Shown here piece by piece: positions 28,868 through 36,036 of a DNA stretch of 36,036 nucleotides. The stretch's first letter is position 1. Each line of letters begins with the position of its first letter. Below the pieces are notes generated by a model that was given only the letters and a program-made list of their open reading frames with translations, had not been told where the DNA came from and made no database searches. The DNA comes from Crocinitomicaceae bacterium (lineage in GTDB: Bacteria > Bacteroidota > Bacteroidia > Flavobacteriales_D > Crocinitomicaceae): assembly GCA_030730025.1 (NCBI GenBank), contig JANQWC010000018.1, positions 1 to 36,036 of the forward strand. The letters are read 5' to 3'. Position numbers and translations under genes: made by a program.

Positions 28868-29023
28868 ATGGCAAAGAAAGTAGTTGCATCACTCCAGAAA
28901 GGTGGAGGTAAAGAACATACAAAGGTGATCAAAATGGTCAAGTCTGAAAAGTCTGGCTCATACACCTTCAAAGAAGAAATCGTACACAACGACAAAGTTA
29001 AAGAGTGGTTTACCAAAGGCTAA
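28868..29023 (+). CDS. DUF4295 small ribosomal protein (Bacteroidota-specific)
   Basis: A 51-residue basic protein, MAKKVVASLQKGGGKEHTKV then IKMVKSEKSGSYTFKEEIVH and a final KEWFTKG. It always follows rpmG in this phylum and belongs to DUF4295. As I recall, a Flavobacterium johnsoniae ribosome structure identified this protein as a ribosomal component named bL38; I am not sure of the name. It is too short for usual ORF cut-offs. A terminator follows 20 bases after. Confidence 0.88.
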   Translation: MAKKVVASLQKGGGKEHTKVIKMVKSEKSGSYTFKEEIVHNDKVKEWFTKG

Positions 29024-29043
29024 ACCGTTGTGCATTCCCTTTT

Positions 29044-29072
29044 AAAGCTTCCAAATTGGGAGCTTTTTTTTT
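29044..29072 (+). terminator. Terminator between the ribosomal cluster and ftsY
   Basis: A stem AAAGCTTCC / GGGAGCTTT with one G-T pair and a five-base loop is followed by T residues to 29072. It ends 10 bases before the ftsY ATG. Confidence 0.8.
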
Positions 29073-29082
29073 ATCTTAGCGC

Positions 29083-30063
29083 ATGGGCATATTTGATTTT
29101 TTTTCAAAATCCAAGAAAGAAACCCTTGATCCGGTTCAAAAAGAAACCCTCGACCAAGGTCTAGAGAAAACCAAACAAACTTTTTTCTCTAAAATCACGC
29201 GTTTGCTGGTGGGCAAAAGCCGCGTAGATCAAGACGTTCTTGACGAACTCGAAGAAATCCTCATTACGGCTGACGTCGGGGTAGAAACCACCCTCAAAAT
29301 CATCGAGCGCATCGAAACACGCGTTTCCAAAGACCGCGTCATCAATTCAGAAGAACTCAATCAAATTCTCCGCGACGAAATCATCGCACTACTAGAAGAA
29401 AACGCCGCTAATTTTGAAGGCAAGCTCAAAATAGACAAACCTGCAGACGGCAACCCGTACGTGCTCATGGTTGTTGGTGTAAACGGCGTGGGCAAAACCA
29501 CCACTATCGGCAAGCTCGCCCATCAAATGAAACAAGCCGGCCTCAAGGTTGTCTTGGGTGCATCTGACACATTTAGAGCTGCTGCTGTGGATCAGCTCAT
29601 CATTTGGGCCGATCGCGTCGGTGTACCTATTGTACAACAAGGCATGGGCGCAGACCCCGCAAGTGTTGCTTTTGACGCTTTGCAATCTGCCAAAGCACAA
29701 GGAGCAGATGTCGTGATCATCGACACCGCTGGGCGCTTGCACAATAAAATCAACCTCATGCAAGAACTCTCTAAGATCAAGCGCGTGATGGATAAAGTAG
29801 TGCCTGATGCACCGCATGAAATCTTATTGGTTCTGGATGGCTCAACGGGCCAAAATGCCTATGAGCAAGCCAAGCAGTTTGCCCAAGCCACAGACATCAA
29901 TGCACTCGCTGTTACCAAACTCGACGGCACAGCAAAAGGCGGTGTGGTCATTGGTATTTCTGACCAAATGAAAATCCCGGTCAAGTACATTGGCGTGGGT
30001 GAAAAAATGGAAGACCTCCAGCTTTTTGACCGCAAGGCCTTTGTAGAAACCCTTTTCAAGTAA
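29083..30063 (+). CDS. ftsY: Signal recognition particle receptor FtsY
   Basis: FtsY is the SRP receptor GTPase that docks ribosome-nascent chain complexes to the membrane. The protein has 326 residues. The short N-terminal part (about 1-40) lacks the long acidic A domain of E. coli. The NG domain has GVNGVGKTTTIGKLA (G1), DTFRAAAVDQL (G2), DTAGRLHNKINLMQEL (G3), TKLDGTAKGG (G4) and GVGEKMEDLQLFD. The DTAGR and GVGEK forms fit FtsY rather than Ffh. The terminator directly upstream leaves little room for a separate promoter, and ftsY stops where the ABC gene's stop begins. Confidence 0.97.
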   Translation: MGIFDFFSKSKKETLDPVQKETLDQGLEKTKQTFFSKITRLLVGKSRVDQDVLDELEEILITADVGVETTLKIIERIETRVSKDRVINSEELNQILRDEIIALLEENAANFEGKLKIDKPADGNPYVLMVVGVNGVGKTTTIGKLAHQMKQAGLKVVLGASDTFRAAAVDQLIIWADRVGVPIVQQGMGADPASVAFDALQSAKAQGADVVIIDTAGRLHNKINLMQELSKIKRVMDKVVPDAPHEILLVLDGSTGQNAYEQAKQFAQATDINALAVTKLDGTAKGGVVIGISDQMKIPVKYIGVGEKMEDLQLFDRKAFVETLFK

Positions 30064-31872
30064 TTAAATCAATTGCTGCGCCACGTAAGTTGCGTACTGG
30101 CCATTGAGTGCCATAAGCTCGTCGTGCTTGCCCTGCTCAGTGATTTGGCCATCTTGCAAGACCAAAATTTGATCGGCCTGACGGATTGTAGATAAACGGT
30201 GGGCAATCACAATAGACGTGCGGCCCTTCATGAGCTCTTCTAAGGCCTCTTGAACGAGTCTTTCTGAAGTGGAGTCTAGTGCAGAAGTGGCTTCGTCTAA
30301 AATCAAAATACTCGGGTTTTTGAGAATGGCACGTGCAATAGCGATGCGCTGTTTCTGACCTCCAGAGAGCTGAATACCGCGATCGCCGACTTCTGTATTC
30401 AATTGTTCGGGGAAGCCAACAATGAATTCCCAGGCATTGGCTTTTTTGGCCGCTTCAATCACCTCTGCTTCTGTGGCGTCCGGACGACCAAAACGGATGT
30501 TTTCTAAAATACTGCCCGAAAACAACAAGACTTCTTGAGGCACAATTGCCATTTGTTGGCGCAGTTGGTGCAAATCAAAAGAACTGGCCACTTCCGATCC
30601 AAAATAGATGGCACCCTGCGTAGGCTGGTAAAATTGCAAAAGCAAATTGGCAATCGTGGACTTACCCGAACCGCTTTTACCTACCAAGGCTAAAGTTTGA
30701 TTGGGCGCTAAAGAAAAGTTGATGCCCTTGAGCACTTCAATGTCTGCACGCTGCGGGTAACTAAACTGGAGGTTTTCAAAGCGCACAGAACCGTCGATAT
30801 GAATGGGCTCCTTGGCAGTATTGCTCAGCTTTTCGGTTTCTTCTTGGAGCAGGTCGAGTAAATTTTCGGTGGCACCCACTGCTTTTTGAACACTGGCGTA
30901 TAGATCAGGTAAAGAACCGATAGAGGCGCCCATCATGATGGTGAACAAGACAAACTGATAAAAACCTTCAGCTGCCAACTCCGGATTGGGGCCTTGGGTC
31001 ATGAGTAAGCCTTTCCAAACAATAAAGACAATGGCACCAAAAAGACAGAAGATAATGAAAGAGACAAACAAGCCGCGCCAAATGCCACTGCGCACATTGA
31101 GGTCGCGGGTTTGTTGGGTGGTTTTGTTGTACTTAGAAAGCAAAAACCACTCGTTGGTGAAGGCTTTTACATTGGCAATACCCGTAAGCGCTTCTTCTAG
31201 AATAGAATTGGACGTGGCGATGTAGTCCTGCGCCTCTTTGCTGAGCTTGCGGATGTAACGGCCAAAAAACACAGCTACGATGGCCATAACTGGTACTGTA
31301 GCGAGCATGATCAAGGAAAGCTTCCAAGAAATGAAAAACAAGAAAGCGATGCCGCCAAAAACGATGATGATTTGTCTGAAGAATTCGGCAATTGTGGTGC
31401 GGAGTACTTCTTGAATTTGCGTGATGTCTGAGGCCACCCGCGAAGTGAGCTCCCCTACTTTCTGGCGATTGAAAAAGTCCATGGGCATATAGACCAAGCG
31501 CTCAAAAGCGTCGTTGCGCATATCGCGAAGGGCATTTTCGGTGACGTTATTGAACAACACAACTCTTACAAACGAAAAGACGCTCTGAAAGAAGAACAAA
31601 ACAAAGAGCGCAAACGCGATTTGATTGACATTAGAGAGGTCGATGAGGCGAATGGCTTGCTCTGGGTTAGAAGTAGCGCCAGAACTACCCAAAAGCTTAC
31701 CCATGAGGTAAGGGAATACCAATCCGGCAGAAGTGCTGAGCACCAAGAAAATCCAGCCAATAAAATACGTGCCCGCATAGGGCTTGAGGTATTTCAAAAA
31801 ACGTGCAGCCTTGCGCCAGCTGTCTTTGGTTAATTTAACTTTGGGTTCTTTATTTTTCTTTGGTCTCATCAT
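30064..31872 (-). CDS. ABC exporter (permease-ATPase fusion, MsbA type)
   Basis: The protein has 602 residues. A type IV ABC transmembrane domain (about 20-330, six helices; region KVGELTSRVASDITQIQEV is the coupling area) is fused to an ATPase domain: Walker A LVGKSGSGKSTIANLLLQFY, Q-loop PQEVLLFSGSI, signature LSGGQKQRIAIARAI, Walker B ILILDEATSALDS, His-loop VIAHRLSTIRQA. It works as a homodimer or as half of a heterodimer. The substrate (lipid, peptide or drug) is not visible. A GTG at 31890 also opens the frame; I chose the ATG pair at 31872/31869 because of a promoter box 20 bases upstream. Its stop abuts ftsY. Confidence 0.92.
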   Translation of the reverse strand: MMRPKKNKEPKVKLTKDSWRKAARFLKYLKPYAGTYFIGWIFLVLSTSAGLVFPYLMGKLLGSSGATSNPEQAIRLIDLSNVNQIAFALFVLFFFQSVFSFVRVVLFNNVTENALRDMRNDAFERLVYMPMDFFNRQKVGELTSRVASDITQIQEVLRTTIAEFFRQIIIVFGGIAFLFFISWKLSLIMLATVPVMAIVAVFFGRYIRKLSKEAQDYIATSNSILEEALTGIANVKAFTNEWFLLSKYNKTTQQTRDLNVRSGIWRGLFVSFIIFCLFGAIVFIVWKGLLMTQGPNPELAAEGFYQFVLFTIMMGASIGSLPDLYASVQKAVGATENLLDLLQEETEKLSNTAKEPIHIDGSVRFENLQFSYPQRADIEVLKGINFSLAPNQTLALVGKSGSGKSTIANLLLQFYQPTQGAIYFGSEVASSFDLHQLRQQMAIVPQEVLLFSGSILENIRFGRPDATEAEVIEAAKKANAWEFIVGFPEQLNTEVGDRGIQLSGGQKQRIAIARAILKNPSILILDEATSALDSTSERLVQEALEELMKGRTSIVIAHRLSTIRQADQILVLQDGQITEQGKHDELMALNGQYATYVAQQLI

Positions 31873-31892
31873 GGCTAGGGCGCTTTGCACTA

Positions 31893-31900
31893 CAAAAATA
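31893..31900 (-). promoter_or_regulatory. -7 box (TATTTTTG) of the ABC exporter gene
   Basis: An exact TAnnTTTG on the minus strand, 20 bases before the ATG at 31872. No TTTG at the -33 position was recognised. Confidence 0.4.
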
Positions 31901-31950
31901 ACTTGCTTTCTTGGGGCAATGGCTTTTTTTCACGATTTTTGTCGAAAGAA

Positions 31951-31980
31951 TTTGAAATTCTAAAAAATATACTATCTTTG
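31951..31980 (+). promoter_or_regulatory. rpmH promoter, Bacteroidota consensus
   Basis: TTTG (31951-31954), 18 bases, TATCTTTG (31973-31980), 33 bases before the rpmH ATG. Same box as rpmB. Confidence 0.85.
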
Positions 31981-32013
31981 CATTCCCAAAAACATTACAA
32001 ATAACGACACGAC

Positions 32014-32172
32014 ATGAAAAGAACGTTTCAACCATCGGTAAGAAAAAGAAGAAACAAACATGGCTTCCGTAGCCGTATGGCCACAAAAAACGGTCGTCGT
32101 GTATTGGCTGCGCGTCGTAAAAAAGGCCGCAAAAAATTAACTGTATCTGACGAAGGAATGCACAAGCGTTAA
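32014..32172 (+). CDS. rpmH: 50S ribosomal protein L34
   Basis: The protein has 52 residues; the diagnostic bL34 start [20 protein letters not shown] is followed by [20 protein letters not shown]. It has its own promoter and terminator and is divergent from the ABC exporter gene; no rnpA gene follows, unlike in many other bacteria. Confidence 0.97.
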   Translation: MKRTFQPSVRKRRNKHGFRSRMATKNGRRVLAARRKKGRKKLTVSDEGMHKR

Positions 32173-32195
32173 GCCGTTAGTATCACTCATACTTC

Positions 32196-32227
32196 AAAGC
32201 TCCGTCCTTTTGGTCGGGGCTTTTTTT
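32196..32227 (+). terminator. rpmH terminator
   Basis: Stem AAAGCTCCG / CGGGGCTTT (one G-T pair), 10-base loop, then T residues to 32227; 24 bases after the stop. Confidence 0.85.
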
Positions 32228-32288
32228 GTGCCTTACATTTAGCGTGCGTCGTTCTTATTGAACGCCCAAGGACTTTGCTTAGCTACAC

Positions 32289-32316
32289 AAAAAAAAGGGC
32301 CGCATAGCGGCCCTTT
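32289..32316 (-). terminator. pckA terminator
   Basis: On the minus strand, AAAGGGCCGC-TAT-GCGGCCCTTT, then a T tract of about eight bases. It lies 40 bases past the pckA stop. Confidence 0.88.
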
Positions 32317-32355
32317 GACGTCTTTCCAAAATTGTTGACTGATGGAAAGGAGGAA

Positions 32356-33966
32356 TTAAGCAGGTACTTGAGGTGCGGCAGCAAGAATGCTGGCATCTGT
32401 TTGTTCGGCAAACTTTTCGAAGTTTTTGACAAACTTAGCTGCTAAGCTTGCAGCGGTTTGGTCATAAGCTTGTTTGTCTGTCCAGGTGTTGCGCGGGTTG
32501 AGCAACTCCGCTGGAACGCCTTCACAAGCCGTTGGGAAGGAAAGTTCAAAGAAAGGCATGTTTTCGTAAGCTACGTCATTGAGCTTTCCGGTGAGTGCCG
32601 CGGTGATCATGGCACGCGTGTAAGAGAGCTTCATGCGCGAACCAACACCATAAGAACCTCCAGACCAACCTGTATTGATGAGCCATACATTGATGTCTGT
32701 ACCATCTAGTTTGTCGCCAAGTAATTTAGCGTATTTAGCAGGGTGTAAAGGCAAGAATGCAGCTCCAAAACCTGCAGAGAAGGTAGTGGTGGGTTCGGTA
32801 ATACCTACTTCTGTACCGGCAACCTTTGCAGTGTAGCCAGACATAAAGTGATACATTGCTTGCGCTTTGGTCAATTTAGAGATTGGAGGCAATACACCAA
32901 ATGCATCGGCAGTCAAGAAGAAGATATTCTTTGGCGCTGCACCAATTGAAGGTGTGGCAATATTGTCGATGTGGTGAATAGGGTAAGAAACGCGGGTGTT
33001 TTCAGTGATGCTGCCATCCGAATAATCAGGAGCAGAAGACTCTTGCGGAAACCCGACGTTTTCTAACAAGGCACCAAAACGAATGGCGTCATAAATTTGC
33101 GGTTCTTTCTCGCGAGATAAATCGATGGTTTTGGCATAGCAGCCGCCTTCAAAGTTGAAAACGCTGTTAGCGCTCCAACCGTGCTCGTCGTCGCCAATGA
33201 GGCGGCGGTTCGGATCTGAAGACAAGGTAGTTTTACCCGTTCCAGACAAACCAAAGAAAATAGCGGTGTCGCCATCTTGGCCAATGTTAGCTGAACAGTG
33301 CATCGAAAGCACGTTCTTTTGGTGAGGTAAAATGAAGTTGAGTGCAGAGAAAATCCCTTTTTTGATTTCACCTGTATAACCTGTACCTCCGATGAGGATC
33401 ATTTTTTTGGTAAAGTTCAGGATGGCAAAGTTGTGCTGACGCGTGCCGTCTATGGCAGGGTCTGCCAAAAAGCTTGGCGCACATACGATATGCCATTCGG
33501 GCGTGAAGTCTTCGATTTCGTTGGCCTCTAAACGCAAAAACATGTTGTGCGCAAATAAACTAGACCAAGGCAATTCAGCCACCACGCGAATATTGGTACG
33601 GTATGCTTCATCTGCACACGCATATACATCGCGCACATAGATGTCTTGTTCTGCTAAGTGCGCTTTCATGCGCTCGTACAAAGCATCAAATTTAGCGGGC
33701 TCAAAACCGATATTGACATCGCCCCACCACACAGCATTTTCTGTAACGGCGTCGCGGACAATAAAGCGGTCTTTGGGAGAGCGGCCCGTGAATTCACCTG
33801 TTTCAATGGCGAGGGCTCCGGTATCGGTGAGCATGCCTTCACCCAAAATAATGCAGTCTTCGATGAGTTCTGCTGGGGTGAGATTCCAGAATTGGTCGCC
33901 TGTTTGAGACAAACCAATGCTTGCGGCTAGGTCGGCATTTTTTCCGAATTTTCCGTGTAATTCCAT
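32356..33966 (-). CDS. pckA: Phosphoenolpyruvate carboxykinase (ATP)
   Basis: PckA makes PEP, CO2 and ADP from oxaloacetate and ATP and starts gluconeogenesis. The protein has 536 residues, full length. Motifs: ETGEFTGRSPKDRFIV at the N-terminus, GGTGYTGEIKKGIFSALNFILP with active-site Lys, the P-loop FFGLSGTGKTTLSSDPNR, the metal site GDDEHGWSANSVFNFEGGCYAKTI and the C-terminal stretch NVWLINTGWSGGSYGVGSRMKL. Its promoter-like box lies 26 bases upstream. Confidence 0.98.
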   Translation of the reverse strand: MELHGKFGKNADLAASIGLSQTGDQFWNLTPAELIEDCIILGEGMLTDTGALAIETGEFTGRSPKDRFIVRDAVTENAVWWGDVNIGFEPAKFDALYERMKAHLAEQDIYVRDVYACADEAYRTNIRVVAELPWSSLFAHNMFLRLEANEIEDFTPEWHIVCAPSFLADPAIDGTRQHNFAILNFTKKMILIGGTGYTGEIKKGIFSALNFILPHQKNVLSMHCSANIGQDGDTAIFFGLSGTGKTTLSSDPNRRLIGDDEHGWSANSVFNFEGGCYAKTIDLSREKEPQIYDAIRFGALLENVGFPQESSAPDYSDGSITENTRVSYPIHHIDNIATPSIGAAPKNIFFLTADAFGVLPPISKLTKAQAMYHFMSGYTAKVAGTEVGITEPTTTFSAGFGAAFLPLHPAKYAKLLGDKLDGTDINVWLINTGWSGGSYGVGSRMKLSYTRAMITAALTGKLNDVAYENMPFFELSFPTACEGVPAELLNPRNTWTDKQAYDQTAASLAAKFVKNFEKFAEQTDASILAAAPQVPA

Positions 33967-33992
33967 TTTACTTTTTTAAGAGTTTGACACCG

Positions 33993-34020
33993 CAAAATTA
34001 CGACGCTTTGTCAACCCAAA
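33993..34020 (-). promoter_or_regulatory. pckA promoter
   Basis: On the minus strand, TTTG (34017-34020), 16 bases, then TAATTTTG (33993-34000), 26 bases before the ATG. Spacing is a little short. Confidence 0.55.
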
Positions 34021-34137
34021 CCATGATATATATTAGGTTTTTGTACACAGCACATGTTATTAAATGTGAAGAACTTAATTTGATTTTGTAAGGAAAAAAT
34101 CGTATATTAAGGTAAGTGTCAGAACTACACTTTCTGT

Positions 34138-34168
34138 TTTGAAAAGCGGTGAATTATCGCTAGTTTTG
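34138..34168 (+). promoter_or_regulatory. Full-consensus promoter six bases before the 34175 gene
   Basis: TTTG (34138-34141), 19 bases, TAGTTTTG (34161-34168), then AGCCAA and the ATG at 34175. Both elements and their spacing are ideal, and the transcript should start within about three bases of the start codon. Confidence 0.75.
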
Positions 34169-34174
34169 AGCCAA

Positions 34175-36036
34175 ATGAAACGCATGCGCCTCTTCTCCTC
34201 CCTACTTGTTGTATCGCTACTCGGCTTTGCCTTGACGCGCTTCTATTCCGATCAAAAAACAACGGAAAATAAATCTAAATTCAAATATGAGCTCCCCACC
34301 AAATGGATAGGCTCCGCTTTTTCGGATTTGAATACTCAACAACAAACCCAACAAATTCAAGGATTTAGAAAACATATCGAAATTCTTAAAAACAATCAAC
34401 AAGTGCTGCCTTTGGGCCGTCTCGATCAAAAATTGGCTTGCATGGCACTTGGCGGCAATTCTTCTGTATTTACCGAAACGCTCAACCTCTATGCCGACCG
34501 CATGGCCTTTTTTGCCGCTGACTCCCTGCAAATTCCGGCAGCAGTCTCCAAATTTTATGGTCTAACTGATCCAGACATCTGCATTTTTAGTTTACATGCT
34601 GCGGCTCCGCATAGTAACCATATAGACAAATGGGCGGCTGAAAAAATTGCATTGCTCGACAGCACAGACCAAAACATACTTGTCGTTTTTGGCGAGCACA
34701 AAATCTTAAAAGAGATAGACACATCTGTTTTTGCTGCCATTGTGATCGCTCACGAAAACCACCCTATTGCCCAGGCGCAAATTGCCCAATTGCTCATGGG
34801 TGGCCTGAGTGCAGCAGGTATAGAAGCCAACGGACGCCTCGGCATCTCTAGCCCCGAAGAACTCGGACTCAAAACTTCAGACCTCAAAGGAATTGATGAT
34901 ATTGCGCAAAAAGGAATTGACGCTGGCGCGTATCCGGGGTGCCAAGTACTTGTTGCCGTTGAAGACAAAATCATTTGGCACAAAGCCTATGGCAAACAAG
35001 GTTACCAAGCCAATGCGCCTGAAATTGACCTGCAGTCCATGTACGACATCGCGTCAGTGACCAAAATAGCCGCCTCTACCCTACTGGCCATGGAGCTACA
35101 TGCCAAAGGAAAGTTCAACCTAGATCAAACCCTAGGTAGTTATATTCCTGATGTTGTGGGTTCTTCGCCGTTTGCTGCCCTCAAAATCAGAGAAATCATG
35201 GCCCACCAAGCCGGCCTCACCCCCTGGATTCCATTTTACAAGCGCACGCTCTCCGACGGCACCTGGAAAAGCAACATTTACCAAAGCAGCCGTTCAGACG
35301 ATTTTGCGCTCGAAGTTGCCAAAGGCATGTATATCCACAAAAACTACAAGGACAGCATGTACGCCCAAATCTTGCGCTCAGAGCTCGGCCCCAAGAAATA
35401 CGTCTATTCTGACCTCTGTTATTATTTCACCCAACCTATTTTGGAAAGAATCATCGGCGAAAGCCAGGCGAGTTATTTGCGACGCAATATCTATTTGCCA
35501 TTAGGGCTGGGGCGTATTTTGTATCAACCCCTCCGTCAATTTTCCGAACAACAAATCGTACCTACCGAATACGACCAAGCTTTCCGCAAACAACTCTTGC
35601 GCGGCTATGTCCACGACCCGGGTGCTGCCATGCTCGGCGGAATTGCAGGTCACGCGGGTATATTTTCCAATGCCTGGAGTTTAGCGAACGTGATGCAGCT
35701 TTTTTTAAACAAAGGCGAAATGGCAGGGCAGCGTTTCTTTTCTGAAGCCACCTACACCGAATTCACCAAACAACAGTATCCTGGCAACCGCCGCGCCGCC
35801 GGCTTTGATCGGCCCACAGCCAGCGGTGGAGGCACCTGCGACGTCCTCGCCTCCCAACAATCTTTCGGCCACTCCGGCTTCACGGGCACCCTCGCCTGGG
35901 CCGACCCCAAAAGTAAAGTCATCTTCATCTTCTTATCCAACCGCGTCCACCCCAATCAAGACAACTGGAAACTCCGCGACCTGAACATCAGAACAGATAT
36001 GCATCATGTTGTTTATACAGCTTTGGCGAAGAGGGG
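34175..36036 (+). CDS. Serine hydrolase: GH3 C-terminal-like domain + beta-lactamase domain, partial
   Basis: The frame is open to the window end, 620 codons, and the C-terminus is cut. A signal peptide (MKRMRLFSSLLVVSLLGFAL) leads directly into a segment typical of the part after the GH3 catalytic domain in Bacteroidota GH3/beta-lactamase fusions (FRKHIEILKNNQQVLPLGRL, LACMALGG, ILVVFGEH, AQLLMGGLSAAG). Then comes a class C-type beta-lactamase domain from about 235: GAYPGCQVLVAVEDKIIWHK, SxxK at Ser294-Lys297 (ASVTK), YSD at Tyr411-Asp413, and HSG at 566-568. All active-site motifs are present, so the hydrolase is probably active against peptidoglycan-like or other peptide substrates. The GH3 N-terminal catalytic domain is absent, and the 208 upstream bases are non-coding. 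Confidence 0.88.
   Translation, partial: MKRMRLFSSLLVVSLLGFALTRFYSDQKTTENKSKFKYELPTKWIGSAFSDLNTQQQTQQIQGFRKHIEILKNNQQVLPLGRLDQKLACMALGGNSSVFTETLNLYADRMAFFAADSLQIPAAVSKFYGLTDPDICIFSLHAAAPHSNHIDKWAAEKIALLDSTDQNILVVFGEHKILKEIDTSVFAAIVIAHENHPIAQAQIAQLLMGGLSAAGIEANGRLGISSPEELGLKTSDLKGIDDIAQKGIDAGAYPGCQVLVAVEDKIIWHKAYGKQGYQANAPEIDLQSMYDIASVTKIAASTLLAMELHAKGKFNLDQTLGSYIPDVVGSSPFAALKIREIMAHQAGLTPWIPFYKRTLSDGTWKSNIYQSSRSDDFALEVAKGMYIHKNYKDSMYAQILRSELGPKKYVYSDLCYYFTQPILERIIGESQASYLRRNIYLPLGLGRILYQPLRQFSEQQIVPTEYDQAFRKQLLRGYVHDPGAAMLGGIAGHAGIFSNAWSLANVMQLFLNKGEMAGQRFFSEATYTEFTKQQYPGNRRAAGFDRPTASGGGTCDVLASQQSFGHSGFTGTLAWADPKSKVIFIFLSNRVHPNQDNWKLRDLNIRTDMHHVVYTALAKR

Noticed and set aside
31893-31980. rnpA-rpmH type origin region near rpmH (dnaA boxes, oriC)
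   Set aside because: rpmH is present, but rnpA, dnaA, dnaN and clustered DnaA boxes are not seen in the flanks.

Overview
The window is chromosomal DNA of a Bacteroidota bacterium, most likely from Flavobacteriales or a nearby lineage. The signs are: a TonB-dependent receptor beside a secreted lipoprotein; the order rpmB-rpmG-DUF4295-ftsY; a SecA of about 1100 residues; a DUF2520-KdsC pair; a Cys-rich insert in RocD; and many promoter-like boxes of the Bacteroidota type (-7 TAnnTTTG, at best with -33 TTTG 18-22 nt upstream). Gene starts lack obvious Shine-Dalgarno sequences. I saw no tRNA, rRNA, CRISPR array, prophage or insertion sequence. Most of the window is housekeeping, with a few accessory or degraded loci.

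Layout. 1-1179 (-): C-terminally cut rmuC with an apparent frameshift at its N-terminus. 1291-7039 (+): flavin-reductase-like protein, a beta-helix lipoprotein and its TonB-dependent receptor, then a small lipoprotein. 7036-8624 (-): WYL regulator followed by a DsbA/FrnE-like thiol oxidoreductase. 8751-9188 (+): Asp-rich lipoprotein. 9209-13353 (-): guaA, LysM/periplasmic-binding protein, hemF. 13441-18016 (+): secA, DUF2520 protein, kdsC. 17991-21925 (-): a tight four-gene unit, DUF2490 protein, GH109-like enzyme, sugar nucleotidyltransferase, and sugar kinase of the NahK/AmgK type. 22018-24721 (+): rocD and a phosphohexomutase, followed by the relic of an antitoxin gene. 24978-27388 (-): ZIP metal transporter, VWA protein, aroQ. 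27394-30063 (+): xerD, rpmB, rpmG, DUF4295 ribosomal protein, ftsY. 30064-31872 (-): ABC exporter. 32014-32172 (+): rpmH. 32356-33966 (-): pckA. 34175 to the end (+): a beta-lactamase-fold protein that carries the GH3 C-terminal-like domain but not the GH3 catalytic domain.

The most interesting points are: (i) the GH109-nucleotidyltransferase-kinase unit, which reads as a complete route from an alpha-GalNAc glycan to a nucleotide sugar; (ii) four TTAACAGCA repeats directly before the TonB receptor start, with a 13-base perfect inverted match directly after its stop, so the two ends of the mRNA could pair; (iii) -7 boxes only 3-7 nt before several start codons, which predicts leaderless or nearly leaderless mRNAs; (iv) the GH3/beta-lactamase protein that has lost its GH3 half; (v) a dead ribbon-helix-helix antitoxin gene; and (vi) a frameshift in rmuC. 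No gap longer than 300 bases lacks a gene.
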